From NCBI GenBank assembly GCA_021372615.1, contig JAJFUB010000019.1, positions 1 through 64,000 of the forward strand: a DNA stretch of 64,000 nt. Reading direction: 5' to 3'. Below, piece after piece: positions 46,001 to 54,915 of the stretch. The position numbers and the translations under genes were made by a program. The notes beneath the pieces are model-generated. The model was not told where the DNA came from. It saw only the letters and a program-made list of their open reading frames with translations, and did not search any database. Origin of the DNA: a bacterium. Lineage in GTDB: Bacteria > Armatimonadota > Zipacnadia > Zipacnadales > UBA11051. Position 1 is the first letter of the stretch, and the number at the start of each line of letters is the position of its first letter.

Positions 46001-47568
46001 TCCACGGTGATCTGCAGCCAGGCGTCCGTCAGGTCCGCAGGCGCCTCGAAGGTGCGGCGGAAGACGGTGCGCGTGGCCTGCAGTGCCTCATCCCGCTCGC
46101 CGGGCTGCGGGCAGGCGAGCATGTCGCCCCGCCAGTACGGACGCTGCAGGCTCAGACGCTTCGCGGTCGGGGGGGTGATGGTGCTCGTGACCGGCTGTAG
46201 CGCGGCGACCGGGCGATCGCGCGGCGGGTTGGCGCCCTCGGCGATGAGCACGGCATCGAGCCACACGCCCAACGCGGCGGGACGGGCCAGCGTCAGCCGT
46301 CCCCCGGCACTGCCGCCCAGACGCACCCATACCAGCTTGCCGGTGTCGCCCCCGGGAGCCGGCTGCAGCGTCACGCCGGAGGCGACCGTCTGACGCAGGG
46401 CTTCATACGCCCCGGGCACGTCGAGCATCCGCTGCCACACGCTGTACTGCCCCTCGGGGAGCGTCAGCGTGCAGCAGCGCGGCGCCTTCGCCCCCTCCGT
46501 GCCGGGCGCCAAGGCCGCGGCCGGGAGCAGGTAGTGCCGCCCGCCCGGCAGGAGCAACTCGGCCTCCGACGTCACCTGCAGGCGCGAGGTCGTGAACACG
46601 AATGCGATCTCTGCCTTGCCCGGCGCCTGGTCTACGAGGTCCAGGCGTAGCTTCGTGATCGGGCCGCCCAACGCCCAGTCCTGATAGCCCCGCCCCAGGG
46701 CCGTCGCGGCATCAATCACCAGGTCATGCCACTGGCCGTCGGTGGTCAGCGAGGGGACCGGTAGGCGGTACTCGGCCGCGATGTCGTGGCGGCTGTTGGC
46801 GTAGAAGATCTGCCCGCCCGTCTCCTTGGCGATGAAGTCCCAGGCCCGATAGCGCAGCACGAAGAAGCGCGCCGCGGCCGGGTCCAGCGGCACATCGGCG
46901 CAGTATAGGCGGCAGTCCGGCTCGCGAATGTCGAGCACGAGCAACCCGCGCTCCTGGCGGTGGGTGAGGGCGTACGGCTGTTCCCATCGGGTCAGACAGC
47001 GGCCCTCGGCCGGCACCAGCGCCTCATCGCGCTGGGCGGTGAGGCGCACCGCGCCGATCTCGAGGTTGCCGGGCGCCTCGTCCACCAGGTCCAGCCGCAC
47101 CGACGTGATCGGGCCGTTGCTCCACCAGTCCGACGCATCCCCGCGCATGGACAGGGCGAGGTTGACCCACAGGTCGTGCCAGCGCCCATCGGTGACGAGG
47201 GAGGGCAGATGGACATACTGCGCGTCGGCGAAGTCGTGGGCGCTGTTGGCGTAGAACAGCTCCCCTCGCGTGGTCGAGGCGGTGAAGCCCGAGGCGCGGT
47301 AGCGCACGTGTAGCCACGCGACCATCCCCCCGTCCACGTCCAGATCGCTGCGCGCGAGGGAGGAGTCTGGCTGCTGGATGGCGAGCTTGAGCAGGCCCGT
47401 GCCGGCGGTCAGCGTCAGGCCCCGAGGCTGCCCCCAGCCCTGCACGCCGGCCACGTCCGGGTCGAACAGGACGACATCGTTGAGGTGGTGCCACGAGGCC
47501 GCCGGGGCGATGGTCGCCAGGCACAGGCAGAGCGCGGCGACGCCGTGGCGCAAGCTGAGCTTCGTCAT
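43084..47568 (-). CDS. Secreted GH42-like beta-galactosidase family protein with tandem N-terminal domains
   Basis: 1494 residues; the signal peptide ends near IAPAASW and AGAGGA precedes ATG 47568. Residues about 80-185 and 225-325 are tandem copies of one beta-sandwich domain (ELFYANSAHDF and QIFYANSRHDI, with SLVTDGRWHDL and SLTTDGQWHDL). A galactose-binding-like domain (about 490-610, VDDYFRLYLNGEKIAEN) follows. The barrel, about 790-1180, contains FFAMVGNGEGRDREG, a glutamate in WIVGGVSAEWQGW and the acidic motif FWPDDDSRTHLSG. After it comes a segment like the GH42 trimerisation domain (VDIMLLSDLKQAPLDYKLYV). The overall order matches extracellular GH42-like proteins of soil bacteria. 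The substrate is uncertain. It is the last gene of a four-gene leftward set. Confidence 0.78.
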   Translation of the reverse strand: MTKLSLRHGVAALCLCLATIAPAASWHHLNDVVLFDPDVAGVQGWGQPRGLTLTAGTGLLKLAIQQPDSSLARSDLDVDGGMVAWLHVRYRASGFTASTTRGELFYANSAHDFADAQYVHLPSLVTDGRWHDLWVNLALSMRGDASDWWSNGPITSVRLDLVDEAPGNLEIGAVRLTAQRDEALVPAEGRCLTRWEQPYALTHRQERGLLVLDIREPDCRLYCADVPLDPAAARFFVLRYRAWDFIAKETGGQIFYANSRHDIAAEYRLPVPSLTTDGQWHDLVIDAATALGRGYQDWALGGPITKLRLDLVDQAPGKAEIAFVFTTSRLQVTSEAELLLPGGRHYLLPAAALAPGTEGAKAPRCCTLTLPEGQYSVWQRMLDVPGAYEALRQTVASGVTLQPAPGGDTGKLVWVRLGGSAGGRLTLARPAALGVWLDAVLIAEGANPPRDRPVAALQPVTSTITPPTAKRLSLQRPYWRGDMLACPQPGERDEALQATRTVFRRTFEAPADLTDAWLQITVDDYFRLYLNGEKIAENLETNSWMTPTLLDVTARLKRGQSNCVAVEAYNVSGPSGVLLDLVMNQPGHACTRVVSDDKWRCSGTAPAGWTGPAFDDRGWVAPILQPGPPNAPWVVTIPYVNKVWEPPTRLLALTVRPIVAGGESQDFTCRFQSEKPVGAGDALAATLTRTDTGQKLLEREFVLQAAQCQAAAEGGVTVSGLSIPLSRWYPSMPLQLRVNLAGRALADTPEPAARFAFRSEARPANLTSEVRVVDSTPRLFVNDQPFFAMVGNGEGRDREGTAAAYKAAGFNVSAIWLDPMGQPQWWTGPAAYDFAHVDEAIIAQLDRDPAALVLPIVWAAPPPWWAEEHPDEIARFSDGATWGYYKSTPSFNSRRWREDAAAAMAAFVRHVEAAPYASRILGYWIVGGVSAEWQGWGCHGSAAARHLMDYSAPEQAAFAAYVKAHYPDHPEWAQAGIPDLATRLGRELGVFRDPARAGAAIAYNEMYSESVVQTMLTCLGAAKAATGRRKITGAYFGYSLEYANMDWCLQMSGHNAVRRALDSPDLDFLSAPHSYAIRRLGDDMGWMWAFASINRAGKLFWPDDDSRTHLSGPADYNPTVNPAQTREALRRNFGKELCHLNPVGFLQLESGHELASDAIARDSRITRRAGEFALRTGVCRRAEIAAVIDEDSLKYLSYDQARFASGQLQPVTAWNGDQWLYDRRVNNLAAELIGTQRSRLARIGAPVDIMLLSDLKQAPLDYKLYVMLSCCQYDEATLTAVRKQVRDRGATVLWCYAPGFIRDGKADVRNMETLTGFGLQRVSGPSTPVVNVTNLQHPLTATGLQSLSFGAPYELDPLFTVQDPAAEALGVYRDTGQVALAVKQVGRSRSIFCGSHILPPDLLRNLARAAGVHVYSDSGDVLHANDSFVMLHTSTAGEKTIHLPRRADVVEVYEGKILFRDVESFTLDEAAETTRLLYVGKADDFLAAMDYGSL

Positions 47569-47602
47569 GCAGGTCCTCTTCTCGTGTGATGGCTGGGAGG
47601 GG

Positions 47603-50260
47603 TCAGGGCTTCTCGACCCGCAGCACCCACGTCCGGTGGGCGGGCAGGCTCAGCCGACACGACAGGGCCGCACCGGCGGCCTCGGCGCGAACGGTGTCGC
47701 CCGTCACGATGGAGCGGAACGCGATCGCCCCACTGTGGCCCCGCGCCTGCTCCCACCAGGGCCGGTCCAGTGACAGCGTCACCTCCCGCGCGGCGGCGGA
47801 GGTGTTGGCGACGGCCAGGAGGGCCTCCTGCCCCCGGCCGAAGCGCTCGACGCGGACCTCCGGCACGTTCGCGCGCACATGGGTGACGGGCTCCCAGCCC
47901 GCGTGGTTCAGCGCGTCGAAGACGGGTAGATAGCGCGCAAAGAGCGGCCGGTCACGCGCCAGCAGCGCGGCGTCCTCGAAGTAGCGGTGCATGTGGGCAT
48001 AGCCCGGCTCGGTGCCGCCGCCGGCAGTGCTGATCCCCGGCCAGAAGCCGTACAGGAGCTGATTGGCCACGTAGCTCTCCATCTCCTCGGGGGTCATCGC
48101 CGGGACGCGCACCCGCACCGCCGAGCGCCACTGCAGCAGGTTCGACACCGGCCGCCGGTAGGCGTAGATGCGCTGCTGCATCGCCTCCCCATCCTCCTGC
48201 AGGTCCAGCAACTCGGAGCCGACGACATCGCCCATGTGGCCATACAGGCGCGTGGCGGGCGGGAAGAGATTGAGCATCAGCAGCTTGCCGCGCCCGTGCA
48301 TGTCATCCCACAGGCGGTGCATGAACTCGTACGCGGCGAAGGCGCTGAGGACCACCGGCGTGCCCGTGCGCAGCGAGAAGGCCAACGGCAGGTCCGCGGC
48401 GGCGAGGTGCGCGGGTGTGTAGTCCTCCCACTGTCCGAAGTACAGACTGACGCTGTCGAGATACACGCCGTCGGCCCACTGCAGGGCCGGCTCGATCTCG
48501 TACGTGCGGCAGACGGAGGCGATGCTGGGCTCGGGCAGGTCAGGGTCGGTGTTCAGTTGCCACCACTGGGCCCAACTGCTGTAGTAGTCCACCAGGTATG
48601 CGCCCATGCCATCGGGGCCCAGGATCATCGAGTTGAGCACCGCCCGGGCCATCTCGTCGCGCGGGGCCGCACCCCACCTCTTCCCCTCGACCTTCTGCTC
48701 CGCGAGGCTCTTCAGGAAGGCCAGGCGCTCGGCGTAGGGTGGCAGCTCGGCGCTGGACTTGGCGTCCCCGAGGTTCTGCCGCTGCCCCCACGGTTCGCTG
48801 TAGGGGAAGGTCAGCACGCCATGGGCGCGGCAGTACTCGCGCTTCTCCGGTGTCAGCGCGTTGCACTCGTAGAAGGCGAGGCCGAACGCCTCGGGGGTGG
48901 CATGCTCGGGCTTCGGTATCCGGAGCGTCCATGCGCCCCCGCGCGGCGTCGCGGGTGCGAACAGGCCAGGGAAGAGGGCATAGTAGCGCTCCAGCGCCGC
49001 CCGGAACGTCCAGGCCGGGTCATGGCGGTAGAGGCTGAACACAAACCGCCCCGTCGCCCGCGGGGCCTGGGGCGAGAGGCCGAGGTCTACGGTGGTGACG
49101 AGACCCTCGGCGCCGGCGGTGAGGGTCTGCAGGGCGGGCTGATCCAGCGGCACAGCCAGGGCCAGCCCGACCGGCCCCTTGCTGACGGAGACCAGCGGAT
49201 AGCGGCTGAGGCGATGGCCGGCCAGACCGAACTCGTTCTCGTAGCGGCCGGTCGCGGCGATCCTCTCGTCGCGGCACGGGTCGGCCGACCACGTCCAGCC
49301 CGTCAGGGCCAGCGGCAGGCGGTAGCGCAACTGCAGGCACCGCCCGCGCGGCTGTGCCCCGGTGGCCGAGACCTCGACCGTGGCGCGGAGTTGCCCCGCC
49401 TCCTGCGCATAGCGTGTCTCGAACGTCAGCCCCGCTGAAGGCACTGCCGCGCGCTGGCGCAGACCGTCAGGCGTCCGCTCGATCTTGCCGCTGACAGCGG
49501 TCTCGTCGCTCCAATGGCCCGCAGTGGCGGACACCTGGATGTCGTCCACATCAGCCTGCAGGTCCCCCCCGGTGTACACGCGCAGGGACAGCCGCGCCGA
49601 GACGACCTCCTCGTCCACGGCGTAGGCACTGGAGAGACGCTCCCAGGTGTCGGCCTTCGTGTTGCCGATGTCCGAGCGGTAGTGCGCCTTCGAGTAGGGG
49701 CTCCATGCCCACCCGGGGGGCGCCGGCACGCTCTCGGTGATGTCACGGCCGTCCTTGTCGAAGACCCGCATGCACAGGATGTAGGTCAGGTCCGTCTTGT
49801 GGGTGCGCCCCCACCACGAGATGGTGCAGTCGCCGCCCGGTGGCAGGGGCATCGTCCCGGCGACGGCCATGCCCACCCCGGCGTCCTTGCCGTTGCCCAG
49901 TTGCAGGTAGGCCTCCCCCTCGGGCGCGCCGCCGGTGCGGTGTCGGGCGTAGTCGCCGGTCGCCTGCCAGTCGGCGAAGGAGGCCTGCAACCAGGTCTGC
50001 TCCTGGCCCTCAGCCCCGAGTTGCAGCACCACGCGCGCGGGGGCGGACGGGTCGCGGGTGAACTCCCGGAACGACAGCCCTCCGCCGCCCGTGAGCTTCA
50101 GAGCCTGGCCGTTCACGGTCACGCTCTCGATCTTGCCGGACCGGTCGGCGAGGGACACGGCCAGGCCGTCTCCCGTCCGCCACTGGGCCGCGGCGGCGGG
50201 GAGGCATAGCACAACGAGTCCGGCGAAGACGGCCGTGGCAGCCTGCACAGCGTGTCTCAT
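47603..50260 (-). CDS. Secreted glycosidase-like protein, family not recognised
   Basis: 885 residues with a signal peptide (MRHAVQAATAVFAGLVVLCL to about 25). The first about 400 residues are beta-sandwich (ISWWGRTHKTDLTYI, RLSLRVYTGGDL). The next 350 residues look like a TIM barrel (AFGLAFYECNALTPEK, DGMGAYLVDYYSSWAQWWQ, WADGVYLDSVSLYFGQWED). A small C-terminal strand domain (EALLAVANTSAAAREVTLS) follows. The aspartate in GVYLDSVS is placed like the nucleophile of clan D or GH31/GH36 enzymes, but I do not claim a family. It lies 34 bp upstream of the GH42-like gene and 36 bp downstream of the next gene, so cotranscription is very likely. Confidence 0.72.
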   Translation of the reverse strand: MRHAVQAATAVFAGLVVLCLPAAAAQWRTGDGLAVSLADRSGKIESVTVNGQALKLTGGGGLSFREFTRDPSAPARVVLQLGAEGQEQTWLQASFADWQATGDYARHRTGGAPEGEAYLQLGNGKDAGVGMAVAGTMPLPPGGDCTISWWGRTHKTDLTYILCMRVFDKDGRDITESVPAPPGWAWSPYSKAHYRSDIGNTKADTWERLSSAYAVDEEVVSARLSLRVYTGGDLQADVDDIQVSATAGHWSDETAVSGKIERTPDGLRQRAAVPSAGLTFETRYAQEAGQLRATVEVSATGAQPRGRCLQLRYRLPLALTGWTWSADPCRDERIAATGRYENEFGLAGHRLSRYPLVSVSKGPVGLALAVPLDQPALQTLTAGAEGLVTTVDLGLSPQAPRATGRFVFSLYRHDPAWTFRAALERYYALFPGLFAPATPRGGAWTLRIPKPEHATPEAFGLAFYECNALTPEKREYCRAHGVLTFPYSEPWGQRQNLGDAKSSAELPPYAERLAFLKSLAEQKVEGKRWGAAPRDEMARAVLNSMILGPDGMGAYLVDYYSSWAQWWQLNTDPDLPEPSIASVCRTYEIEPALQWADGVYLDSVSLYFGQWEDYTPAHLAAADLPLAFSLRTGTPVVLSAFAAYEFMHRLWDDMHGRGKLLMLNLFPPATRLYGHMGDVVGSELLDLQEDGEAMQQRIYAYRRPVSNLLQWRSAVRVRVPAMTPEEMESYVANQLLYGFWPGISTAGGGTEPGYAHMHRYFEDAALLARDRPLFARYLPVFDALNHAGWEPVTHVRANVPEVRVERFGRGQEALLAVANTSAAAREVTLSLDRPWWEQARGHSGAIAFRSIVTGDTVRAEAAGAALSCRLSLPAHRTWVLRVEKP

Positions 50261-50296
50261 CGCAGTGGTCCCTTCTGGGGCATAGCGGCGCCGACC

Positions 50297-53200
50297 CTAG
50301 CGGAAGGTCAGCGTGCCGAAGTTAGCCAGGTCCTTGAAGCCGCCGGCCAGCGGCGCCCAGACCATCAGCTCCATCGTCGGGTTGTTCCGCCCGGGCGCGC
50401 GTCCCCGACACAGGCTGATCTTCCACGTATCGCCCGGACGCGGTGGCCTGGCGTCCAGCCCGGCGCAGGGGATCTCCATCTCGACGGTCCACGGCGCGCC
50501 CTCGACGACATGGACGGCGGTCGTCGCGCCGATGGGCCCGGGGCCACTCTCCCGGTACTCCGCCTTGCTGTTGGCGCCGTTGACGATGACCTGCCGGTAG
50601 GTCTTGCCGTCTCCGTCGGCATCAATCCACACCTCCACCTCGTCGTCGTCCCACGGCGGGCCGCCGATGATCAGCGGCTTCTTGCGGTCCGGTTCGGTGC
50701 AGACGAACGCCACGTACAGGTTGGTGTCATCGTACATCAGCAGGGCGGCGGTGCCGGCCCTCGATACACCGTCGCCACCCAGCAGGAAGAAGTCCTCAGT
50801 CCGGGCCGCCTCCCGCCACGACTCCTCGGAGAGCGACCCGTCAATGATGATCCCGCCCGGCGAGCGTGGCGCCGCCAAGCGGCGCGGCTTGGCGTATGCC
50901 TCGCGGAAGGCCTTGGGGTCCACGCCGCTGAGGAACGGCCCCGTCACGGCCTCATTGGCAGCCAGGATCTGCAACTCCAGGCGGCGGTTCGGGCAGATCC
51001 AGTCGCTGCCCACGCTGAGCCACACCTGCCCGTCCCAATCTGCGGGGGCACAGGGCTGCAGGTCCAGGGCGAAGGTCCTCTCGGGTGTCTCGACCAGGGC
51101 GGCCCCCAGGTCGCGGCTTTCATCGGCCACGCGCGCCCGGCCCCAGTCCGGCGCCGTGGAGCTGCAGGTGCGGTGCAGCACGCCGGTCGCGAAGGCAACG
51201 CGCTTCGTGTAGCCCGCGGGCGTGTGGTAATCCACAACGATCCCGGCGAAGTTGCGCGAGTTGGCTCGCTCGGGCACGTGGAAGCCCGGCCCGCGCATGT
51301 GGAAGGCGCTATGGAAGGTGTTGGCGAGACGGAGCTGCACCCGGCGCAGGTTCTTGACCTCCAGCCCCGCGAACGCCGCCCCTAGGAGCCCGTCCTGTCC
51401 CTGCAGGATGGCGCGGCTCGTGCCCGCGGTCAGGGTGAGCGTGTCAGGTTGGGCCTGCGCGGTGAGCATTCCCAGGCCCGGCTGCATCTCGTTCGGCGTC
51501 TCACCGCTGGTCAGCGTGGCTGCGTTGAGGACCTCGAGGCCCCGGATGGTGCGGTTCACGGGCGCGACGGTGCGCTCGTTCGGCCCTCGAGTGGCGCGTT
51601 CAGAGGGCACGCCGAGGTCCGGTTTGGCGGCGGGGAGCTCTACGGCGGTCTCGACGGCCTCCGCCGGGCGCAGTTCTCCTGTGCTCTCGACCACGGCGTG
51701 GACCGCGACCGTGTACGCGCCCCCCTCCGGCCGGGCCGGGGACAGCGGTACAGTGAGCTTCCCGCCCGCGCCGGCTACCAGGCGGTTGTAGAGCACCCGG
51801 TCGCCCCGAGCCACCGTCACGACCGCGGCCTGCAGCCCCGGCGTCGCCAGCGTGAGGCCGGTCGATGACGCCGTCGCGGTCAGACTGCTGACGCGGGCCG
51901 GCACGGCGACCGGCTCTGCCGCGAAGGCCACATCCAGCACGTGACGCCCGGGGCCGACCTTCACGACAGGGAAGACCTCATCCCCCTCGCAGACCCAGTC
52001 GGGCCTCACCGGCTTGCCATCGAGGGTGACGACCCGCGGGCGGTAGTTCCTGAGCGGGAGCAGGAGGATGATCTCGGCCTCGTCGCGGCGCGAGTCGACC
52101 TGCGCCTTCAGCGTGCCCTGCTGCCAGTCCGCCTTCGTCTGCAGGGCGACCCGTGGCATTGCCCCGAACAGGTAGTTGCCCGCCAGGCCGTTCTCGGAGT
52201 AGACGGCGGCGGGCTCGGCCGTGACATAGAGCTGGTGGAGGATGAGAGGCTTCATCTCCAGCTTGAGGTCCAGGGCCGCCTGGTACGGCCCGGACCACAG
52301 TAACCGCCGCCGCGTCACACGGTCCAGTTGCCAGCCCGTCTCCCGGTACACCCGGCGGGCGAGGCTCTCCGTCACCTGGCCCTCGTAGGCAAGCGCGTCC
52401 TCCACCTCGTACCCCCACACGAACACCCGGCCCGTGCGGTCCAGGTTCAGGCTGTCCACGTCCAGCCGCAGCGGGACCGTCTCGGTGTCCTCGGCGTGGT
52501 TGATGAAGGAGAGCAGGACGCCCCGATCGCCGTGCCGCTGCACGGCGTACGACTCCAGGTTGGTGGTCTTGTCGCTCTTCCAGTCAGGCTCGTAGCGCGC
52601 CGGGACGGAGGTGCAGTTGCCGACCTCATACGCCGCCTGAAAGAACGGGCGGCTGGCCACGACCCCGCAGTAGTCCAGCGACGCCAGCCAGCCCAGGGCC
52701 AGCACCCGGTTCATGTACTCGCGCCGCAGCGGCGGGGTGAAGTAGAGCAGGTTGATGCGGGCGTCCGGCCGGGCGGAGCTGACGAAGGCCTGCGTCACTG
52801 CCGCCAGCCCGGCGAAGTTGCGCCAATAGTTGGCCCGCAGTTGGTCGCGCGCCTCGATGAAGTTCACGTCGCCGTACGGGTTGCCCCGGTTGTTGAAGAA
52901 GATCATCGTGTCGGGGCTATGCCTGGCCGCCAGGCGCTTGAGGTCCAGGAAGAACCGGAAGGACAGATCATCCCGCGTGTACTCGCCCGATTGCCACTCG
53001 ATCAGGTTGATCGCCTTGGGGTCGTCCAGGTAGATGAAGTCGGTGCCCAGGGCGTTGAGCACCGTGTCGAACTGCGACAGCAGCTCCTGGTAGCACGCCG
53101 GGATGGACAGCAACTGCGCGAAGTTGGGGGCCATCCCGGGGAAGGTGGACAGGGGCTCCCCGTCCTTGTTGCTGTGACGGAACCACTCCGGGTGCGCCCG

Positions 53201-54862
53201 GTGGATGCGGGTGCCCACGTAGGTGGAGAGCTGCCACATGTACAGGCCGACCTTGATGCGCGGCGACAGCGCCTTGATCCGCCGGATGTGGTCGCGCAGC
53301 TCCGGACCCGTAATCCACCCGCCGTAGCCGCCCTCCATGCCTCTGTCCACATAGTAGTCCGCCCAGCTTCCGCTCAGGCTGAGCAGGACCATGATGGTCC
53401 CCTCATCCGTGGCCTGGACCATCTGGCGCAGACGGCCCAGGTCGGCGCCGGTCTCGATCTTGATGTCGCTGACCCAGGCGGGCACGGGAGGGATCTGCCG
53501 GAGGGCCTGCTGCACTTCCGGCAGGGCGGGGTACTCGCGGCGCAGGAACGTCTGCCAGTCGCCCGGGAAGATGCTCACGAACTGCTCGTACGAGGTCTCG
53601 CGGGTCGGCGACAGCTTCGAGGTGCCCAGCGACATGTCCCAGCCATCCGGGGTGTAGCTCATCGCGTTGGGCGCCTCGACGTACGAGGCGATCGCCCCCG
53701 TGAAGAAGGGCCAGACGAACTGGTCATCCAGCTTCGTGCGCGTGTGGGCGAAGCTGTAACCCCGCGCCGGTTGGTGGAGCAACATGCTCTTGGCGGTGCT
53801 CTGGTACTGGGTGACCTTCTGCCACTCGCCAATCTGCGGCGCCGGGACGAGGGGGCCGCCGCCATCGGCCCCGCCCATGTGGTAGCCGCCGTTGCGGTAT
53901 GCGGGGGTGAACGCTGCCTGGGTGTTGAAGGTGATGAACTGCAGGTCGCGGCTCGTCGTGCGGAAGGCCACACGCTGGAAGAGCTTGTTGCCGCTGAGCC
54001 AGTACTGCTTGCCGATGGTCAGGTCCGGCACGGTCGGGTTGGCGCAGGTCAGGTCGAGGCGCTGCTCGCGCTCGCGGAACTGTGCCTGCCGCACCCGGTC
54101 GTCGCGCGACTGCCCCGTCACCAGCGACTTGCGGTCCTCCAGGTGGTAGCGCCCCTCCAGGAAGTTGAGGAGTCGCTCCTGGGTCCGCACGTTCCAGCCG
54201 CCGACCACTTGGCCGGTCGCCTTGGAGATGGCCCAGGCCACGTCAGCGTTGCCCAGGAACCACGCCGCTTCGGTCTGCTGGGGAAAGCGCCAGGAGGCCG
54301 GCATCGCTGCGGGGTCCTCTAGATGGACGGGCTTGCCCCCTGCCGTGATGCTGAGGCCGTCGAGAACCATGGTGTGCTCCGGGGCCATGAAGGCCTGCTC
54401 GTAGAACGCCACGCGCACGACGACGCCCCACGGTTGCTGCCTGGGGTTCTCCCAGTGGGCCGGGTCCAGGTCCAGCTCCACGCGCGTCCACGCGCCCTGC
54501 TGCACCGCGAACGAGCGATTGAAGGGGCCCCGGGCCGTCCAGAGCTGCACGCGCATCCCGCTGCCGTAGGTCTGCTTCACCCAGAAGCCGAGCCTGTCGG
54601 CCGGGCCGGCGCCGGTGAGGTCCAGCTCGCGGTGCAGGTTCATCCCCCGGTACGGCTTCGCGCCTGCCTGGGGCTGGGCCAGCAGGGCATACCGGCCGAC
54701 CTTGCTCTCCCGCGTGACCGACAGCGTCGTGTGGTCGGTCACGTCCCAGCCGCCGGCGGTAGCTGCGTTGAGGTCGGCGAACTCGATACCGTCCGTCTCC
54801 TGGCCGAAGGCGAGGCCTCCGCAGACGACGCAGAGCAGCAGTGCGACCGTGCAGCGATGCAT
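50297..54862 (-). CDS. Very large secreted glycosidase-like protein with C-terminal CBM9/DOMON-like domain
   Basis: 1521 residues with a signal peptide (MHRCTVALLLCVVCGGLAFG). The order is: carbohydrate-binding-like sandwich about 25-180; beta-supersandwich to about 450; a barrel about 460-800 with GLYMWQLSTYVGTRIHRAHP and a likely nucleophile aspartate in DFIYLDDPKAINLIEW, as in GH36/GH31-type alpha-glycosidases; beta-rich segments; and a CBM9/DOMON-like end about 1340-1521 (IIIDGSLSEESWREAA, DDDEVEVWIDADGDGKTYRQ). The enzyme would act on an extracellular glycan. The family is inferred from fold pattern and the YLDD motif. It is the second gene of the set that starts at 56766. Confidence 0.75.
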   Translation of the reverse strand: MHRCTVALLLCVVCGGLAFGQETDGIEFADLNAATAGGWDVTDHTTLSVTRESKVGRYALLAQPQAGAKPYRGMNLHRELDLTGAGPADRLGFWVKQTYGSGMRVQLWTARGPFNRSFAVQQGAWTRVELDLDPAHWENPRQQPWGVVVRVAFYEQAFMAPEHTMVLDGLSITAGGKPVHLEDPAAMPASWRFPQQTEAAWFLGNADVAWAISKATGQVVGGWNVRTQERLLNFLEGRYHLEDRKSLVTGQSRDDRVRQAQFREREQRLDLTCANPTVPDLTIGKQYWLSGNKLFQRVAFRTTSRDLQFITFNTQAAFTPAYRNGGYHMGGADGGGPLVPAPQIGEWQKVTQYQSTAKSMLLHQPARGYSFAHTRTKLDDQFVWPFFTGAIASYVEAPNAMSYTPDGWDMSLGTSKLSPTRETSYEQFVSIFPGDWQTFLRREYPALPEVQQALRQIPPVPAWVSDIKIETGADLGRLRQMVQATDEGTIMVLLSLSGSWADYYVDRGMEGGYGGWITGPELRDHIRRIKALSPRIKVGLYMWQLSTYVGTRIHRAHPEWFRHSNKDGEPLSTFPGMAPNFAQLLSIPACYQELLSQFDTVLNALGTDFIYLDDPKAINLIEWQSGEYTRDDLSFRFFLDLKRLAARHSPDTMIFFNNRGNPYGDVNFIEARDQLRANYWRNFAGLAAVTQAFVSSARPDARINLLYFTPPLRREYMNRVLALGWLASLDYCGVVASRPFFQAAYEVGNCTSVPARYEPDWKSDKTTNLESYAVQRHGDRGVLLSFINHAEDTETVPLRLDVDSLNLDRTGRVFVWGYEVEDALAYEGQVTESLARRVYRETGWQLDRVTRRRLLWSGPYQAALDLKLEMKPLILHQLYVTAEPAAVYSENGLAGNYLFGAMPRVALQTKADWQQGTLKAQVDSRRDEAEIILLLPLRNYRPRVVTLDGKPVRPDWVCEGDEVFPVVKVGPGRHVLDVAFAAEPVAVPARVSSLTATASSTGLTLATPGLQAAVVTVARGDRVLYNRLVAGAGGKLTVPLSPARPEGGAYTVAVHAVVESTGELRPAEAVETAVELPAAKPDLGVPSERATRGPNERTVAPVNRTIRGLEVLNAATLTSGETPNEMQPGLGMLTAQAQPDTLTLTAGTSRAILQGQDGLLGAAFAGLEVKNLRRVQLRLANTFHSAFHMRGPGFHVPERANSRNFAGIVVDYHTPAGYTKRVAFATGVLHRTCSSTAPDWGRARVADESRDLGAALVETPERTFALDLQPCAPADWDGQVWLSVGSDWICPNRRLELQILAANEAVTGPFLSGVDPKAFREAYAKPRRLAAPRSPGGIIIDGSLSEESWREAARTEDFFLLGGDGVSRAGTAALLMYDDTNLYVAFVCTEPDRKKPLIIGGPPWDDDEVEVWIDADGDGKTYRQVIVNGANSKAEYRESGPGPIGATTAVHVVEGAPWTVEMEIPCAGLDARPPRPGDTWKISLCRGRAPGRNNPTMELMVWAPLAGGFKDLANFGTLTFR

Positions 54863-54915
54863 GGCATGGCTCCCTGGCTGTGGGGCGTGGTGCAGGCCCC
54901 CGCCCTACAGTCGCG

